Below are positions 26,136-34,191 of a DNA stretch of 49,649 nt, piece by piece. Source of the DNA: a bacterium (GTDB taxonomy: Bacteria > CSSED10-310 > JAJRTK01). The stretch is from assembly GCA_024278345.1 (NCBI GenBank), contig JAJRTK010000459.1:1-49649 (forward strand), read 5' to 3'. Position 1 is the first letter of the stretch. Each line of letters starts with the position of its first letter. A program made the translations under genes and the position numbers. Under the pieces are notes generated by a model. The model saw only the letters and a program-made list of their open reading frames with translations. It did not search any database and was not told where the DNA came from.

Positions 26136-27449
26136 TCACAGGTCAGAGGGCGCGGTCACACTGCCGCCCCGGTCGCCTAGCGAGGACGCCTGGAGCTGAG
26201 CGCTGGTTTCCGCGATGCCTTGCCGCACCAACGGGTTGATATTCGTGACCGACGTGTAGGCATCCAGCGCCTCAGCCCAACGCGCTTCCTTGGTATACCC
26301 CTCGGCCTCGACAATCCTTGAGATATCTCTTGAATAGGAATCCACCGACAGTTTCGCTTCGGACATTTTCAGGACTCCGTCCAACTGCCTAAGAACGCGT
26401 TGAACCGCCCAAAACCCCTGCTGGGCCACATCGAGCTCTCCTTCACCATAAGCCTTGATGGCGCGGCCCATCCGTTCCAGCACCGACGCCTGGACACGCT
26501 GGACCAGGAATTCCCGGGACCGAAGGTAGGCATCAACTTTCGTCTGGGTCCCTTCCGGTAGCTCTTGCCCTTCGCGCCACAACTCCGGGTCGGAAAGAAC
26601 GGCTTCGTACTCCATGAGAGCAGCCGTATAGCGCCGCCTGATCATGAAGTCGAGGGCAAACCCGAGGCGCTGCTCAAGGATTGAGTTACGGCTTCTCAAC
26701 ACACTTTCGAGTTGCTTCTGAGGATTGAGCTTCCGCCCCCCAAAACGCACGGTCACGGCATCAGTGGTTCCCGTGAGCGACTGGATCAGACCGGCAACGC
26801 GTCGCAAAAGCACAAGCGCTGAATTATAGCTCCCTCGGCGGAGCTGGCTCATGGCGCGAAGCTCAAGCAACCCACGAGCAAACCCCTCCCGGTATCTGGA
26901 AAGCCGTTCTTCCATCTCTTGGGACTTTCCGGCCACTTCCTCCTGCAGGCCCGCTAACACCTCTACCGCACCGTCAAACTCCCCCCGCCGTATCAGTCTC
27001 TCCAGGTAACCAACTCGCCTCTCGAAACTCTGCTCCGCCGCCGTCAGCCTCAGAACGCCGGAAAAACTATCCTTGCCTACCTCCAGCAACAAGGGCCCGG
27101 ATGTTTCAAAAAAGACGATTGTCCCCCCTTGGACCACGGGCAACGATGCCGTCACCCAATAATAGCCCGCCAAAAGACGAAAACGGGCATGCCCCCTAGG
27201 GTCCGTCAGCTTCTGAGCTAGCAGCCCGCCATTCCGGTCCGCCACGGCGACTTCCGCCTCTCCAGCCTTCCGAATCCAGGCCGACAGCCGATCTTCCGAC
27301 ACACCTTCCACGGAAATGGCCAAATCGACACGGTAAATCCGGCTCAGGTAGTTGATGGGGGATAGCGGGAAGTTCCAGTAATCCAACCCCGCGATCCCCA
27401 TGGCCAGCCCCAAAAAGACCACCGAATAACGAAGGAGAATCTGCTTCAT
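26136..27449 (-). CDS. Membrane-anchored helical protein of unknown function (437 aa)
   Basis: A single N-terminal transmembrane segment (YSVVFLGLAMGIAGLDYW) would place the rest outside the cytoplasm. Residues about 65-130 look like a small beta sandwich of the carboxypeptidase-regulatory type (VADRNGGLL, RLLAGYYWVTASLP). The remainder is helical with TPR-like or coiled-coil segments (RGEFDGAVEVLAGL, RRYTAALMEYEAVL, EARWAEALDAYTSV). I do not recognise a named family. Its ATG overlaps the stop of a 33-codon ORF upstream (TGATG), and a 45-aa membrane peptide precedes that, suggesting translational coupling. It is convergent with tatA. Confidence 0.75.
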   Translation of the reverse strand: MKQILLRYSVVFLGLAMGIAGLDYWNFPLSPINYLSRIYRVDLAISVEGVSEDRLSAWIRKAGEAEVAVADRNGGLLAQKLTDPRGHARFRLLAGYYWVTASLPVVQGGTIVFFETSGPLLLEVGKDSFSGVLRLTAAEQSFERRVGYLERLIRRGEFDGAVEVLAGLQEEVAGKSQEMEERLSRYREGFARGLLELRAMSQLRRGSYNSALVLLRRVAGLIQSLTGTTDAVTVRFGGRKLNPQKQLESVLRSRNSILEQRLGFALDFMIRRRYTAALMEYEAVLSDPELWREGQELPEGTQTKVDAYLRSREFLVQRVQASVLERMGRAIKAYGEGELDVAQQGFWAVQRVLRQLDGVLKMSEAKLSVDSYSRDISRIVEAEGYTKEARWAEALDAYTSVTNINPLVRQGIAETSAQLQASSLGDRGGSVTAPSDL

Positions 27450-27550
27450 CAGTCCAACGCTTCCAGGCGATTCTGCACCAGAGAATCAAAGCCACTGAGA
27501 AACGCCCCTCCAAGCCCGGCATTCAGGTCAATTTCATCCCGGCAGATCAA
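27449..27550 (-). CDS. Possible 33-aa coupling ORF (TTG start)
   Basis: A TTG at 27550, 2 nt after GGAGAAGG and overlapping the stop of the 45-aa ORF (gcTTGA), opens a 33-codon frame. It ends in TGATG, overlapping the ATG of the 437-aa gene. The peptide (ICRDEIDLNAGLGGAFLSG onward) has no recognised family. The tight overlaps at both ends are the only evidence for translation; it could equally be untranslated leader. Confidence 0.25.
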   Translation of the reverse strand: MICRDEIDLNAGLGGAFLSGFDSLVQNRLEALD

Positions 27551-27684
27551 GCCTTCTCCACACGAGCTGGCTTCGGTGCCGCCATCAGGACCAACCGCAA
27601 CGCGGCACGAAGGGTGATAGACGCCGCACCAACTCCAACCGCGACCGTTACACAACCAGCCAGCAATACGAGCAATCCCTCCAT
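27547..27684 (-). CDS. Small single-pass membrane protein (45 aa)
   Basis: The ATG at 27684 is preceded by GGAGGGAATC, a strong ribosome-binding site at good spacing, and the 45-codon frame ends at TGA 27547. The peptide starts MEGLLVLLAGCVTVAVGVGA, a single hydrophobic helix, followed by a basic tail (KPARVEKA). It was too short for the ORF track. It is the first gene of a probable three-gene minus-strand unit ending at 26136. Its function is unknown; it may be an accessory subunit of the 437-aa membrane protein (inference from coupling only). Confidence 0.5.
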   Translation of the reverse strand: MEGLLVLLAGCVTVAVGVGAASITLRAALRLVLMAAPKPARVEKA

Positions 27685-27806
27685 GATTCCCTCCGCCGTT
27701 CAAGTGGTTTTTGGCTGAAAGAGAACTCGTCTCACAATTCGTCACTCGCAAAAGTCGCGCCACCTTGCTCTTCCTGGCCACAAAACCCAACGAACCGCGG
27801 ACCAGC

Positions 27807-27928
27807 GGGCCAGGAGACCCGCCCGCAACGAAAGGGCACGGAGCGCCTGCGACCGCTGATTCCGGTTCTCCCCGAAGAAGGGCGTACGGGCCGAGAGACC
27901 CGCCCGCAACGAAAGGGCACGGAGCGCC
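27807..27928. repeat. 41-bp direct repeat, two copies
   Basis: GGGCCxGAGACCCGCCCGCAAC followed by GAAAGGGCACGGAGCGCC occurs at 27807-27847 and 27888-27928, separated by 40 bp. Only one internal base differs between the copies (CAGGAG versus CGAGAG region). Confidence 0.8.
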
Positions 27929-27957
27929 GTGACGTTGCCGGGGACGGGTGCCGGAGG

Positions 27958-28068
27958 CCCCGGACGACCTTCGAGTCACGCAAACGTGACCCGCCGAGCG
28001 GCAGCGAGGCGTAGCCCGACCCCTTGCCACTTCACAATCCTCGAAGTGTCCCGCTTTGCGTGGATGCC
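27958..28068 (-). repeat. Dispersed repeat family R2, copy 2
   Basis: The minus strand reads GGCATCCACGCAAAGCGGGACA, then TACGCCTCGCTGCCGCTCGG, GGGTCACG and CGAAGGTCGTCCGGGG, matching copy 1 block for block. Confidence 0.75.
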
Positions 28069-28246
28069 CTCTCATGGAAACCGACCTTGGCTACGTTCCG
28101 CTTCCATCGGTATCGACCCGTGCCTTTGGCACGAGTTCCCCGCGGCACCCGCTACTCGATCTTCGCCCCTCTTGCTCCACCGCCTTGAGCCCGGAGCGCC
28201 ACCGCTTGTGTCTGGTTTGACCTTGTTCGTGTTCGATTTGACACGA

Positions 28247-29050
28247 TCACCGAAACCGCTTGACGAGGCGGACGCGGTTCCCCGCAGGATTATAGATCAA
28301 CTCATCGGCAAACTGTCTCACCAGAAAAATTCCCCTTCCGGACGGAACGAGGAGGCGACCGGGGCTTGTGGGATCTGGAAGTGCATCAGGATCAAATCCC
28401 GGTCCTTCGTCTTCGATGCTGACACTCACTCCGCCAGCTTCCACCCGATAATTCACGGCTACCGTTTTGGTCGTGTCCCCGGCATTCCCATGCTGGAGAG
28501 CATTGGCCCCCAACTCTCCCAAACAAAGCTTCAGATCCACGAGTTCCTCGTCGGTGGCACGAGTGGAGTGGCGCAACATATCCATGAGAGTGTTGACCAT
28601 CCGAAAAAACTCGATGGAGGTGCGCAGGCAGACTGATCCTTCATGGGGGAGCCGCAATCCGGCAAAACGTCGAGCCTCCTGATCCAGCTCAGACACGAGG
28701 CCGGTAAGCTCCATCGGGGGGTGGATCGTGAGGTTCGCCCCCGCCCTGAGCACCTCACGAATTCTTGGATGCTCGGCATCGCCAAAGGCAACCACCATGA
28801 AAGGAAAGTAGAGAACCGGATCTCGTTTCCAACGCCGGATGAACTGGACGAGATCAAACTCGGCAAGCTCCCCGTCAAGAAGAACGAGCCGAGGAAATGG
28901 CGTCCGTCGGCCACGGGCTTCCAGCTCGGCCCCAGATGAGAAGAGCTTCACCTCAATTCCGATTTTCTCGAGGATTGCGAAGACATCTCGAAAAAAACGG
29001 TGCCTTCCCATTGCCATGAGATGCCAACAGTCTCTCACTGACTCACCCAC
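28247..29050 (-). CDS. Pseudo-receiver plus HATPase (anti-sigma kinase-like) protein
   Basis: The N-terminal 125 residues resemble a response-regulator receiver: LVLLDGELAEFDLVQF has the central Asp. The acidic pair near the start and the conserved Lys (here NLTIHPP) appear to be missing, so phosphorylation is doubtful. The C-terminal 130 residues form a GHKL ATPase of the RsbW/anti-sigma type: N box LGELGANALQHGN, G1 DEGPGFDPDALPDP, G2 GRGIFLVRQFADEL. No phospho-acceptor His domain is present. This combination suggests a partner-switching regulator acting on a sigma factor or STAS protein (inference). The GTG at 29050 overlaps the prmC stop by 16 bp, so translation is probably coupled; ATG 29017 is an alternative start. 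Confidence 0.8.
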   Translation of the reverse strand: MGESVRDCWHLMAMGRHRFFRDVFAILEKIGIEVKLFSSGAELEARGRRTPFPRLVLLDGELAEFDLVQFIRRWKRDPVLYFPFMVVAFGDAEHPRIREVLRAGANLTIHPPMELTGLVSELDQEARRFAGLRLPHEGSVCLRTSIEFFRMVNTLMDMLRHSTRATDEELVDLKLCLGELGANALQHGNAGDTTKTVAVNYRVEAGGVSVSIEDEGPGFDPDALPDPTSPGRLLVPSGRGIFLVRQFADELIYNPAGNRVRLVKRFR

Positions 29051-29931
29051 AGCGCTCTCTCTATACCGGCCAAGTCGTGGAGGACCTCGACATTGCCAAA
29101 ACCGCGACCGCGCGCGAGGGCTACCAAGTCCCCCATGAGCCCTCGGCCAGTTTCGAGAACGAGGACGCCATTTGGATCCAAAACCCGGGCAGCGTCAGCA
29201 AGAACTCTCTCCGTTACTTCGAGGCCGGATGGCCCACCGTCCAGAGCCAGGGAAGGCTCGTAAAGAGCCACTTCTGGCATGGTCTCCAAGACCTTCCTAC
29301 TGGGAATGTACGGTGGATTACAGACGATGAGATCCACCTTCTGAAGGGAAGGGCCCCAACAAGAAAGAAGATCGGCTGCCACAAACCGCACCCTGTCGCC
29401 CAGGCCATGGTCCAGAACGTTTTTCCTGGCATACGCCAGTGCTGGGAGGCTGCAGTCCACGGCAATCATTCTATCAAGCTGGAGCTCCATGGCCAGGGCA
29501 ACCGCCAGCGGGGCCGCCCCGCAGCAAAGGTCGATCACCGTCCGCAAGCGCCGAGTTCCAAGGCGCCGGCAAACAGAACTCACCAGCAGCTCCGTTTCAG
29601 GCCTAGGAATCAAGACACCAGGCCCAATACCCAGCTCCACGGACCAAAACGCTTTTCTACCGATGAGATAGGCCATAGGCTCACGACGGCAACGACGCTC
29701 CAACAGCCGATGATAGCGGTAGCGTGCTTCCGGTGGAACTTCTTTGTGCCACTGCGCGTAAAGGTGCTCCCTTGGCCCCTCCAACACCTTGGCAAGAAGC
29801 AAATCCGCATCGAGTCCCGGACTGGCGATGCCGTGCTTTCTCAATTCCCGGCGGCCAACCTGGAGAAGATCCGCGATAGAAGTCCCTGCCCCCGGAGCGG
29901 CGTTTCTGCACTCAAAGGCAGCCATACCCAT
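29035..29931 (-). CDS. prmC: Peptide chain release factor N5-glutamine methyltransferase PrmC
   Basis: PrmC uses S-adenosylmethionine to methylate the glutamine of the GGQ motif of release factors, raising termination efficiency. The helical N-terminal domain (residues 20-90) is followed by the PrmC signature GVLIPRPETELLV and a Rossmann methyltransferase fold. The catalytic NPPY motif is VCNPPYIPSRKVL. The SAM-binding glycine loop is DLCCGAAPLAVALA, where most homologues have DLGTGSG, an unusual but plausible variant. The 298-aa length is normal. GGAGG lies 9 nt before ATG 29931. It lies directly downstream of prfA, its substrate gene, as in many bacteria. Confidence 0.94.
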   Translation of the reverse strand: MGMAAFECRNAAPGAGTSIADLLQVGRRELRKHGIASPGLDADLLLAKVLEGPREHLYAQWHKEVPPEARYRYHRLLERRCRREPMAYLIGRKAFWSVELGIGPGVLIPRPETELLVSSVCRRLGTRRLRTVIDLCCGAAPLAVALAMELQLDRMIAVDCSLPALAYARKNVLDHGLGDRVRFVAADLLSCWGPSLQKVDLIVCNPPYIPSRKVLETMPEVALYEPSLALDGGPSGLEVTERVLADAARVLDPNGVLVLETGRGLMGDLVALARGRGFGNVEVLHDLAGIERALWVSQ

Positions 29932-29997
29932 TCAGACGCCCTCCACGAATTGTAGCCCGAGGTTTTCACGCCCCACACGCGCGGCTCGCCCAACGAT

Positions 29998-31098
29998 TCA
30001 AGAGGCTCTGGCCTCTTCCTCCGCGAGCCGCTCTTCAAACGCCCTGGACAGGAGGATGGAAGAAACTTCGCCCAAAAAAGAAGCAAGCCCACCCTGAAGA
30101 ATGGAATCGAGTTTGTAAACCGTCACTCCCGCCCGATGATCAGTGACCCGGCCTTGGGAGAAGTTGTAGGTTCTGATCTTCGCACTCCGGTCGCCAGTTC
30201 CCACCTGACTCCGCCGCTGCGCGGAAATCTTCGCCTGCTGTTCGCGGCGAATCCGGTCCATCAAACGAGATCGTAGGATTTTGAGGGCCTTGGCCTTGTT
30301 TTTGTGCTGCGATTTCTCATCCTGGCACGTCACCACCAACCCCGTGGGCTTGTGAGTGATTCGAACCGCGGAATCCGTCGTGTTGACGGACTGGCCTCCA
30401 GGCCCGGAAGAGCGATAGAAATCGATTCTCAGCTCGTTGGGATCGATATCGACATCCACCTCTTCTGCCTCGGGAAGTACGGCAACCGTCACGGCGGAAG
30501 TGTGGATTCGGCCACTGGATTCCGTCGCCGGAACGCGCTGCACTCGATGGACGCCACTCTCGAACTTGAGGCGCTGGTAAACATTCTTGCCAGAAAGAAG
30601 AAGAATCCCTTCCTTGAGGCCACCGGATTCCGATTCGTTGAGGCTCATCATCTGAACACGCCACCCCGAAGTCTCAGCAAACCGGCTGTACATTCGCAGG
30701 AGCTCCATGGCGAACAAGGAAGCCTCTTCCCCGCCTGTGCCAGCCCGGATCTCCAACAAAACGTTCTTTCCGTCATTGGGGTCTTTGGGCAACAAGAAAA
30801 ACTTGAGCTTGGATTCCAGGAGATCACGCCGGGCCCTCGCTTCCTCCAATTCCTGGCCCGCCCATTGGGCAAGCTCTTCATCGCCTGCGCTGTCGGCAAG
30901 CATGGAGGAAGCCTCTTCTTCGGTTTTCACAACGGAGCGGTATTCCTGGAGGGTGCGATAAACGTCCCTCAGCTCGGCAAACTGCATCGCCAGCTCACGG
31001 TACCTAGAGGGAGTCCCGGCCACTTGGGGATCTCCGAGCGATGCTTCGAGCTCCTTGTATTTCCGTTCCACAGTGCTCAAATGGCGAAGAAGATCCAT
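29998..31098 (-). CDS. prfA: Peptide chain release factor 1 (RF1)
   Basis: RF1 reads UAA and UAG stop codons and releases the nascent chain. The catalytic GGQ is in SGPGGQSVNTTDSAVRI, and the codon-recognition tripeptide is PAT in RVQRVPATESSGRIHTS, the PxT form that separates RF1 from RF2 (SPF). The N-terminal helical domain is complete and the 366 aa match the family. The ATG at 31098 follows GGGGGAGGAAT. It belongs to the minus-strand order rho, rpmE, prfA, prmC. Confidence 0.97.
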   Translation of the reverse strand: MDLLRHLSTVERKYKELEASLGDPQVAGTPSRYRELAMQFAELRDVYRTLQEYRSVVKTEEEASSMLADSAGDEELAQWAGQELEEARARRDLLESKLKFFLLPKDPNDGKNVLLEIRAGTGGEEASLFAMELLRMYSRFAETSGWRVQMMSLNESESGGLKEGILLLSGKNVYQRLKFESGVHRVQRVPATESSGRIHTSAVTVAVLPEAEEVDVDIDPNELRIDFYRSSGPGGQSVNTTDSAVRITHKPTGLVVTCQDEKSQHKNKAKALKILRSRLMDRIRREQQAKISAQRRSQVGTGDRSAKIRTYNFSQGRVTDHRAGVTVYKLDSILQGGLASFLGEVSSILLSRAFEERLAEEEARAS

Positions 31099-31334
31099 AT
31101 TCCTCCCCCAGGATTCTTGGGGTGTCGATTCTTACCCGGAACTCTCATCAGGGATCGTAACGAGGCAGGCTGAGGGGTAGTTCCACCAAGGACAAGGAGA
31201 GGCGAACACCGGCGGCATAGTCTTTTGCTACGTCGAGGATCCGACCGACGAGGACGCCGGTGAAAACGACGGGCAAGGCACCGCGGTAGAGTCGTGATGA
31301 GATATTCGGGCCTGCGCCCCACAAGGGCGGTTTT
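31099..31334 (-). other. 236-bp rpmE-prfA gap with an unassigned open frame
   Basis: After the rpmE stop, a CGCCC(ttgt)GGGGCG hairpin appears on the minus strand without a U-tract. One minus frame is open through this gap and reads GALPVVFTGVLVGRILDV and a Pro/Leu-rich end to a TGA at 31148. It lacks a start codon with a ribosome-binding site. It may be a remnant or simple chance; I call no gene. Confidence 0.4.
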
Positions 31335-31556
31335 CTATTCTGTCTTGCTTTTCTCTTGGAACTTTCCGTATTTCTTGGCAAATTTTTCGATGCGGCCCGC
31401 CCTGTCGATAAACTTCTGGCGGCCAGTAAAAAATGGGTGGCAGGTGGAGCAGATTTCGATTTTGATTTCGGGAAGCGTCGATCTCGTTTCGACGACATTT
31501 CCACAAGCACAAGTGATGACACACTTCACGTAATCTGGATGAATGGACTTTTTCAT
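31335..31556 (-). CDS. rpmE: 50S ribosomal protein L31 (zinc-binding type)
   Basis: The 73-aa product starts MKKSIHPDY and has the L31 pattern with CACGN, the [11 protein letters not shown] signature and a basic C-terminal helix. Four cysteines (CxC and CxxC) give the zinc-binding C+ form. I chose ATG 31556 with GAGG 8 nt upstream; the longer track ORF adds 20 non-homologous residues. It lies between rho and prfA, a classical arrangement. Confidence 0.97.
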   Translation of the reverse strand: MKKSIHPDYVKCVITCACGNVVETRSTLPEIKIEICSTCHPFFTGRQKFIDRAGRIEKFAKKYGKFQEKSKTE

Positions 31557-31617
31557 ACTGGTTTCCTCATATTCCACCAAGCGCCCCAGAAGCGCTTTCC
31601 TCAACAGCTGAACCATG

Positions 31618-31707
31618 GAGCGGCTCCGGTACCGTGAGGAGCTAGCACATTTCGAGGGTTGTATTACTGCTCGTAAACGAGCGGCTCCGGTACCGTGAGG
31701 AGCTAGC
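31618..31707 (-). repeat. 29-bp direct repeat pair in the rho-rpmE gap
   Basis: The 29-bp sequence starting GAGCGGCTCCGGTACCGTGA and ending GGAGCTAGC occurs perfectly at 31618-31646 and 31679-31707 (plus-strand reading). The second copy contains the rho stop codon. Each copy can fold through GCTCC/GGAGC and CGGTACCG, and a GCTCG(taaa)CGAGC hairpin lies between them. Confidence 0.85.
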
Positions 31708-32971
31708 TGTTCATGGTCTCGATAAATTCATCGTTCGTTCGTGTCTTACTCAGACGATCAAGAATAAAAGTCATGGATTCCTCCGTATCCATCGTACTGA
31801 GGAACTTCCTGAGAATCCAAGACCGATTCAATTTCTCCGGACTGGTGAGGAGCTCTTCCCGGCGGGTTCCGGAACGGCAAATATCGATGGCGGGCCAAAC
31901 CCGTTTGTCCGCCAGCCTTCTGTCCAGATGCAGCTCCATGTTGCCAGTTCCCTTGAACTCCTCGAAGATAACATCGTCCATTCGGCTACCGGTATCGATG
32001 AGGGCTGTGGCGATGATTGTCAAGCTGCCCCCATTTTCGATGTTTCTGGCCGCCCCAAAAAATCGCTTTGGCCCCCGCAAGGCGTTCGTGTCGATCCCAC
32101 CGGTCATCACTCTTCCACTGGCAGGCTGAAGCGTGTTGTGGGCACGAGCCAAGCGGGTGAGGCTGTCGAGCAGAATCACAACGTCCCGACCGCATTCTAC
32201 CATGCGCTTTGCCTTCTCGATCACCATGTCCGACACAGCGACGGAGCGGTCCGCTGGCTCGTCAAAGGTTGAAGAAATCACCTCCCCGCGCACGGAGCGC
32301 CGCATGTCCGTGACTTCCTCCGGCCGTTCATCGACGAGAAGAACCAGAAGTACGACTTCTGGATGATTCAAAGCGATGGCGTGAGCTATCGCCTGAAGAA
32401 GCATCGTTTTCCCGGTCCTTGGCGGCGAGACAATCAGACCGCGCTGTCCCTTTCCCACCGGGATGAAAAGATCCATAACCCGCGTCGATAGCCGATCCGG
32501 CGCACACTCCATGACCAGTCGCTCTTCGGGGTAGAGAGGCACGAGGTTGTCGAACTTCACCTGCTTGCCACGTCTTTGTTGCGGTTCCTCGAGATTGACA
32601 TTCTCCACGCGGAGCAGGGCAAAATATCGTTCATTCTCCTTTGGAGGACGCACCAAGCCCGCGATGGTGTCTCCAGTCCGCAACCCGAACTTCCCAATCT
32701 GAGACGGAGAGACATAGATATCGTCTGCTCCCGGCAGATAGTTGGAATGGGAATTGCGAAGAAAACCATATCCCTCGGGGAGCTTTTCCAGGACACCATC
32801 GGCGTAGATCTGGCCGTTGCTGTCGCTCTGGGCCTGAAGGATCTGGAAAACGAGCTCTTGCTTCCGCAAGTCACCGATCCCCTCGAGCTCAAACGAATGA
32901 GCGATCTCCGTAAGCACGGCGATACTCTTGGATTCCAAGTCCGAAATCCGCAGTACGTTCGTCTTTTCCAT
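31703..32971 (-). CDS. rho: Transcription termination factor Rho
   Basis: Rho is a hexameric RNA helicase that terminates transcription. The N-terminal helical domain is followed by the RNA-binding cold-shock-like domain ([20 protein letters not shown]), the Walker A loop SPPRTGKT near residue 183, Walker [14 protein letters not shown], the Q-loop region, and [17 protein letters not shown]. The 422-aa length is normal; there is no long insertion. The ATG at 32971 has no obvious Shine-Dalgarno sequence. Its stop codon lies in a 29-bp repeat that is duplicated downstream. It is divergent from folD. Confidence 0.97.
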   Translation of the reverse strand: MEKTNVLRISDLESKSIAVLTEIAHSFELEGIGDLRKQELVFQILQAQSDSNGQIYADGVLEKLPEGYGFLRNSHSNYLPGADDIYVSPSQIGKFGLRTGDTIAGLVRPPKENERYFALLRVENVNLEEPQQRRGKQVKFDNLVPLYPEERLVMECAPDRLSTRVMDLFIPVGKGQRGLIVSPPRTGKTMLLQAIAHAIALNHPEVVLLVLLVDERPEEVTDMRRSVRGEVISSTFDEPADRSVAVSDMVIEKAKRMVECGRDVVILLDSLTRLARAHNTLQPASGRVMTGGIDTNALRGPKRFFGAARNIENGGSLTIIATALIDTGSRMDDVIFEEFKGTGNMELHLDRRLADKRVWPAIDICRSGTRREELLTSPEKLNRSWILRKFLSTMDTEESMTFILDRLSKTRTNDEFIETMNS

Positions 32972-33276
32972 GGCAAATGAACTCGTGGGGAATGGCGCAA
33001 AGACATTCTGCGCAAAAAACTGGCAATTTCTGGGCGACCATCGCAGAACGACAAGGCGCCAGGCGGGTTTCGGCGGGAAGGGGCCAAGCTGAGCTTGAGC
33101 ACGCTAACAGGCCAAGGAACCGGTGTCAAGAATCGGTCGATCTTGCGGAGCCGACAAATCGAAGCAGTCGTATTGCTAGACGACCGGAGGCACTCTATGC
33201 TAAAGCCCCTTCGCCAGGAAGCCAATCATCAGGTCGCCCGTGGTCACATCCTAGACTCGCCGGAGGTTGCCCGAAT
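32972..33276. other. 305-bp divergent intergenic region between rho and folD
   Basis: It holds the folD promoter candidate (33173-33201) and, on the minus strand, the unresolved rho leader and promoter. Rho is autoregulated through its leader in several bacteria; I could not identify a structure here. No gene is seen. Confidence 0.45.
33173..33201 (+). promoter_or_regulatory. Putative sigma-70 promoter for folD-larB
   Basis: TTGCTA (33173-33178), a 17-bp spacer and TATGCT (33196-33201) are good matches to a housekeeping promoter, about 75 bp upstream of the folD ATG at 33277. Confidence 0.45.
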
Positions 33277-33405
33277 ATGAAGTCAGCGGTTCTCGATGGC
33301 CGAACAATCGCCGCCTAAGTCCGAACGGAAATCGCATCGCGGATCCGCGACAGCGGTCTTCGTCCGAGGCTAGCGGCCGTCATCGTCGGAGACGATCCAG
33401 CGAGC
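33277..33405 (+). pseudogene. folD: N-terminal part of folD, cut off by an in-frame TAA
   Basis: ATG 33277 (GGAGG 11 nt upstream) reads MKSAVLDGRTIAA, then TAA at 33316-33318, then VRTEIASRIRDSG and LRPRLAAVIVGDDPAS in the same frame as the rest of folD. This is the standard FolD N-terminus with one codon, normally Glu or Lys, turned into TAA (GAA to TAA would be a single change). No ATG, GTG or TTG lies between the stop and ATG 33406. Confidence 0.85.
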
Positions 33406-34191
33406 ATGCTCTATGTCTCAAACAAGCGCAAGGCCTGCGCCGAAGTTGGGATTGACTCCGAGACCCTGCACTTCCCAACGGGGACGACAAAAGAGGAGCT
33501 GATCTCCCGGATTAGGATCCTTGGCGCCGATGCCAGAACCCATGGCATACTCGTGCAACTTCCCCTCCCCGCTCACCTGAAAACTGAGGATATCATTGAG
33601 GAGATCCCCCCATCCAAGGATGTCGATGGCCTCCATTCCAGCAACGTTGCAAATCTGACTTTGGGGCGGCCTGGTTTTGTCCCATGCACCCCGGCGGGTG
33701 TCATGGAAATCCTCCACAGATCCGCCGTGCATCTCGAGGGAATGCACGCAGTGGTCGTCGGCCGTAGCAACCTCGTGGGGCGGCCCCTCCTGCAACTGCT
33801 CTTGCGGGAAAACTGTACCGTCAGTGTGTGTCACTCCAAGACCCGCGACCTTGGAGCCATCACCAAGCAAGCGGACCTCCTTGTGGCGGCTATGGGCCGA
33901 CCGGCGGCTCTCGGCTTCCGACAGATAAAAAAAGGTTCCATCGTCATCGACGTGGGTATCAATCGCCTTTCAAAAGAGGAGGCTCCGGCCCATTTTTTTA
34001 CCCGCGGCTCCCGAACCGCACGGATTTTGGAGAAGAGAGGGAAGGTTCTGGTGGGCGATGTCGATCCGTTTGCCGCGAAGGAGCTTGCGTCAGCTTACAC
34101 ACCGGTTCCCGGGGGCGTCGGTCCCATGACCATCGCCATGTTGCTAAATAACACTTATCTTGCCGCGAAAATGGCAGCGGAGCTCTCGTGA
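33406..34191 (+). CDS. folD: Bifunctional methylenetetrahydrofolate dehydrogenase/cyclohydrolase FolD (N-terminus interrupted)
   Basis: FolD interconverts 5,10-methylene-, 5,10-methenyl- and 10-formyl-tetrahydrofolate for purine and formyl-Met synthesis. The open frame begins at ATG 33406, which is codon 44 of the full gene (start 33277). The catalytic Tyr and Lys survive in LYVSNKRKAC; also present are QLPLPAHL, VVVGRSNLVGRP (NADP loop), PCTPAGVMEIL and the signature TPVPGGVGPMT. The complete gene would encode 304 aa, close to the usual 280-300. Starting at 33406 would remove the first beta strand and helix, so function is doubtful unless the stop is a sequencing error or is read through. 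The stop overlaps the larB GTG by 4 nt (GTGA), implying coupling. Confidence 0.9.
   Translation: MLYVSNKRKACAEVGIDSETLHFPTGTTKEELISRIRILGADARTHGILVQLPLPAHLKTEDIIEEIPPSKDVDGLHSSNVANLTLGRPGFVPCTPAGVMEILHRSAVHLEGMHAVVVGRSNLVGRPLLQLLLRENCTVSVCHSKTRDLGAITKQADLLVAAMGRPAALGFRQIKKGSIVIDVGINRLSKEEAPAHFFTRGSRTARILEKRGKVLVGDVDPFAAKELASAYTPVPGGVGPMTIAMLLNNTYLAAKMAAELS

Larger units (their letters stand above)
27685..28246. other. 562-bp gene-free region with direct repeats and R2 copy
   Basis: No gene is supported. It contains a 41-bp direct repeat (27807 and 27888), repeat R2 copy 2 (27958-28068, minus) and a short hairpin CGTGCC(ttt)GGCACG at about 28118. The 208-aa minus-strand track ORF across it is formed largely by repeat sequence. 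Confidence 0.6.

Noticed and set aside
27807-27928. CRISPR array
   Set aside because: Only two 41-bp copies with one 40-bp spacer, GC-rich and beside dispersed repeats; no cas genes in the window.
27449-28075. 208-aa minus-strand ORF
   Set aside because: It is built mostly from R2 and the 41-bp direct repeat. Only its last 33 codons are considered as a possible coupled ORF.
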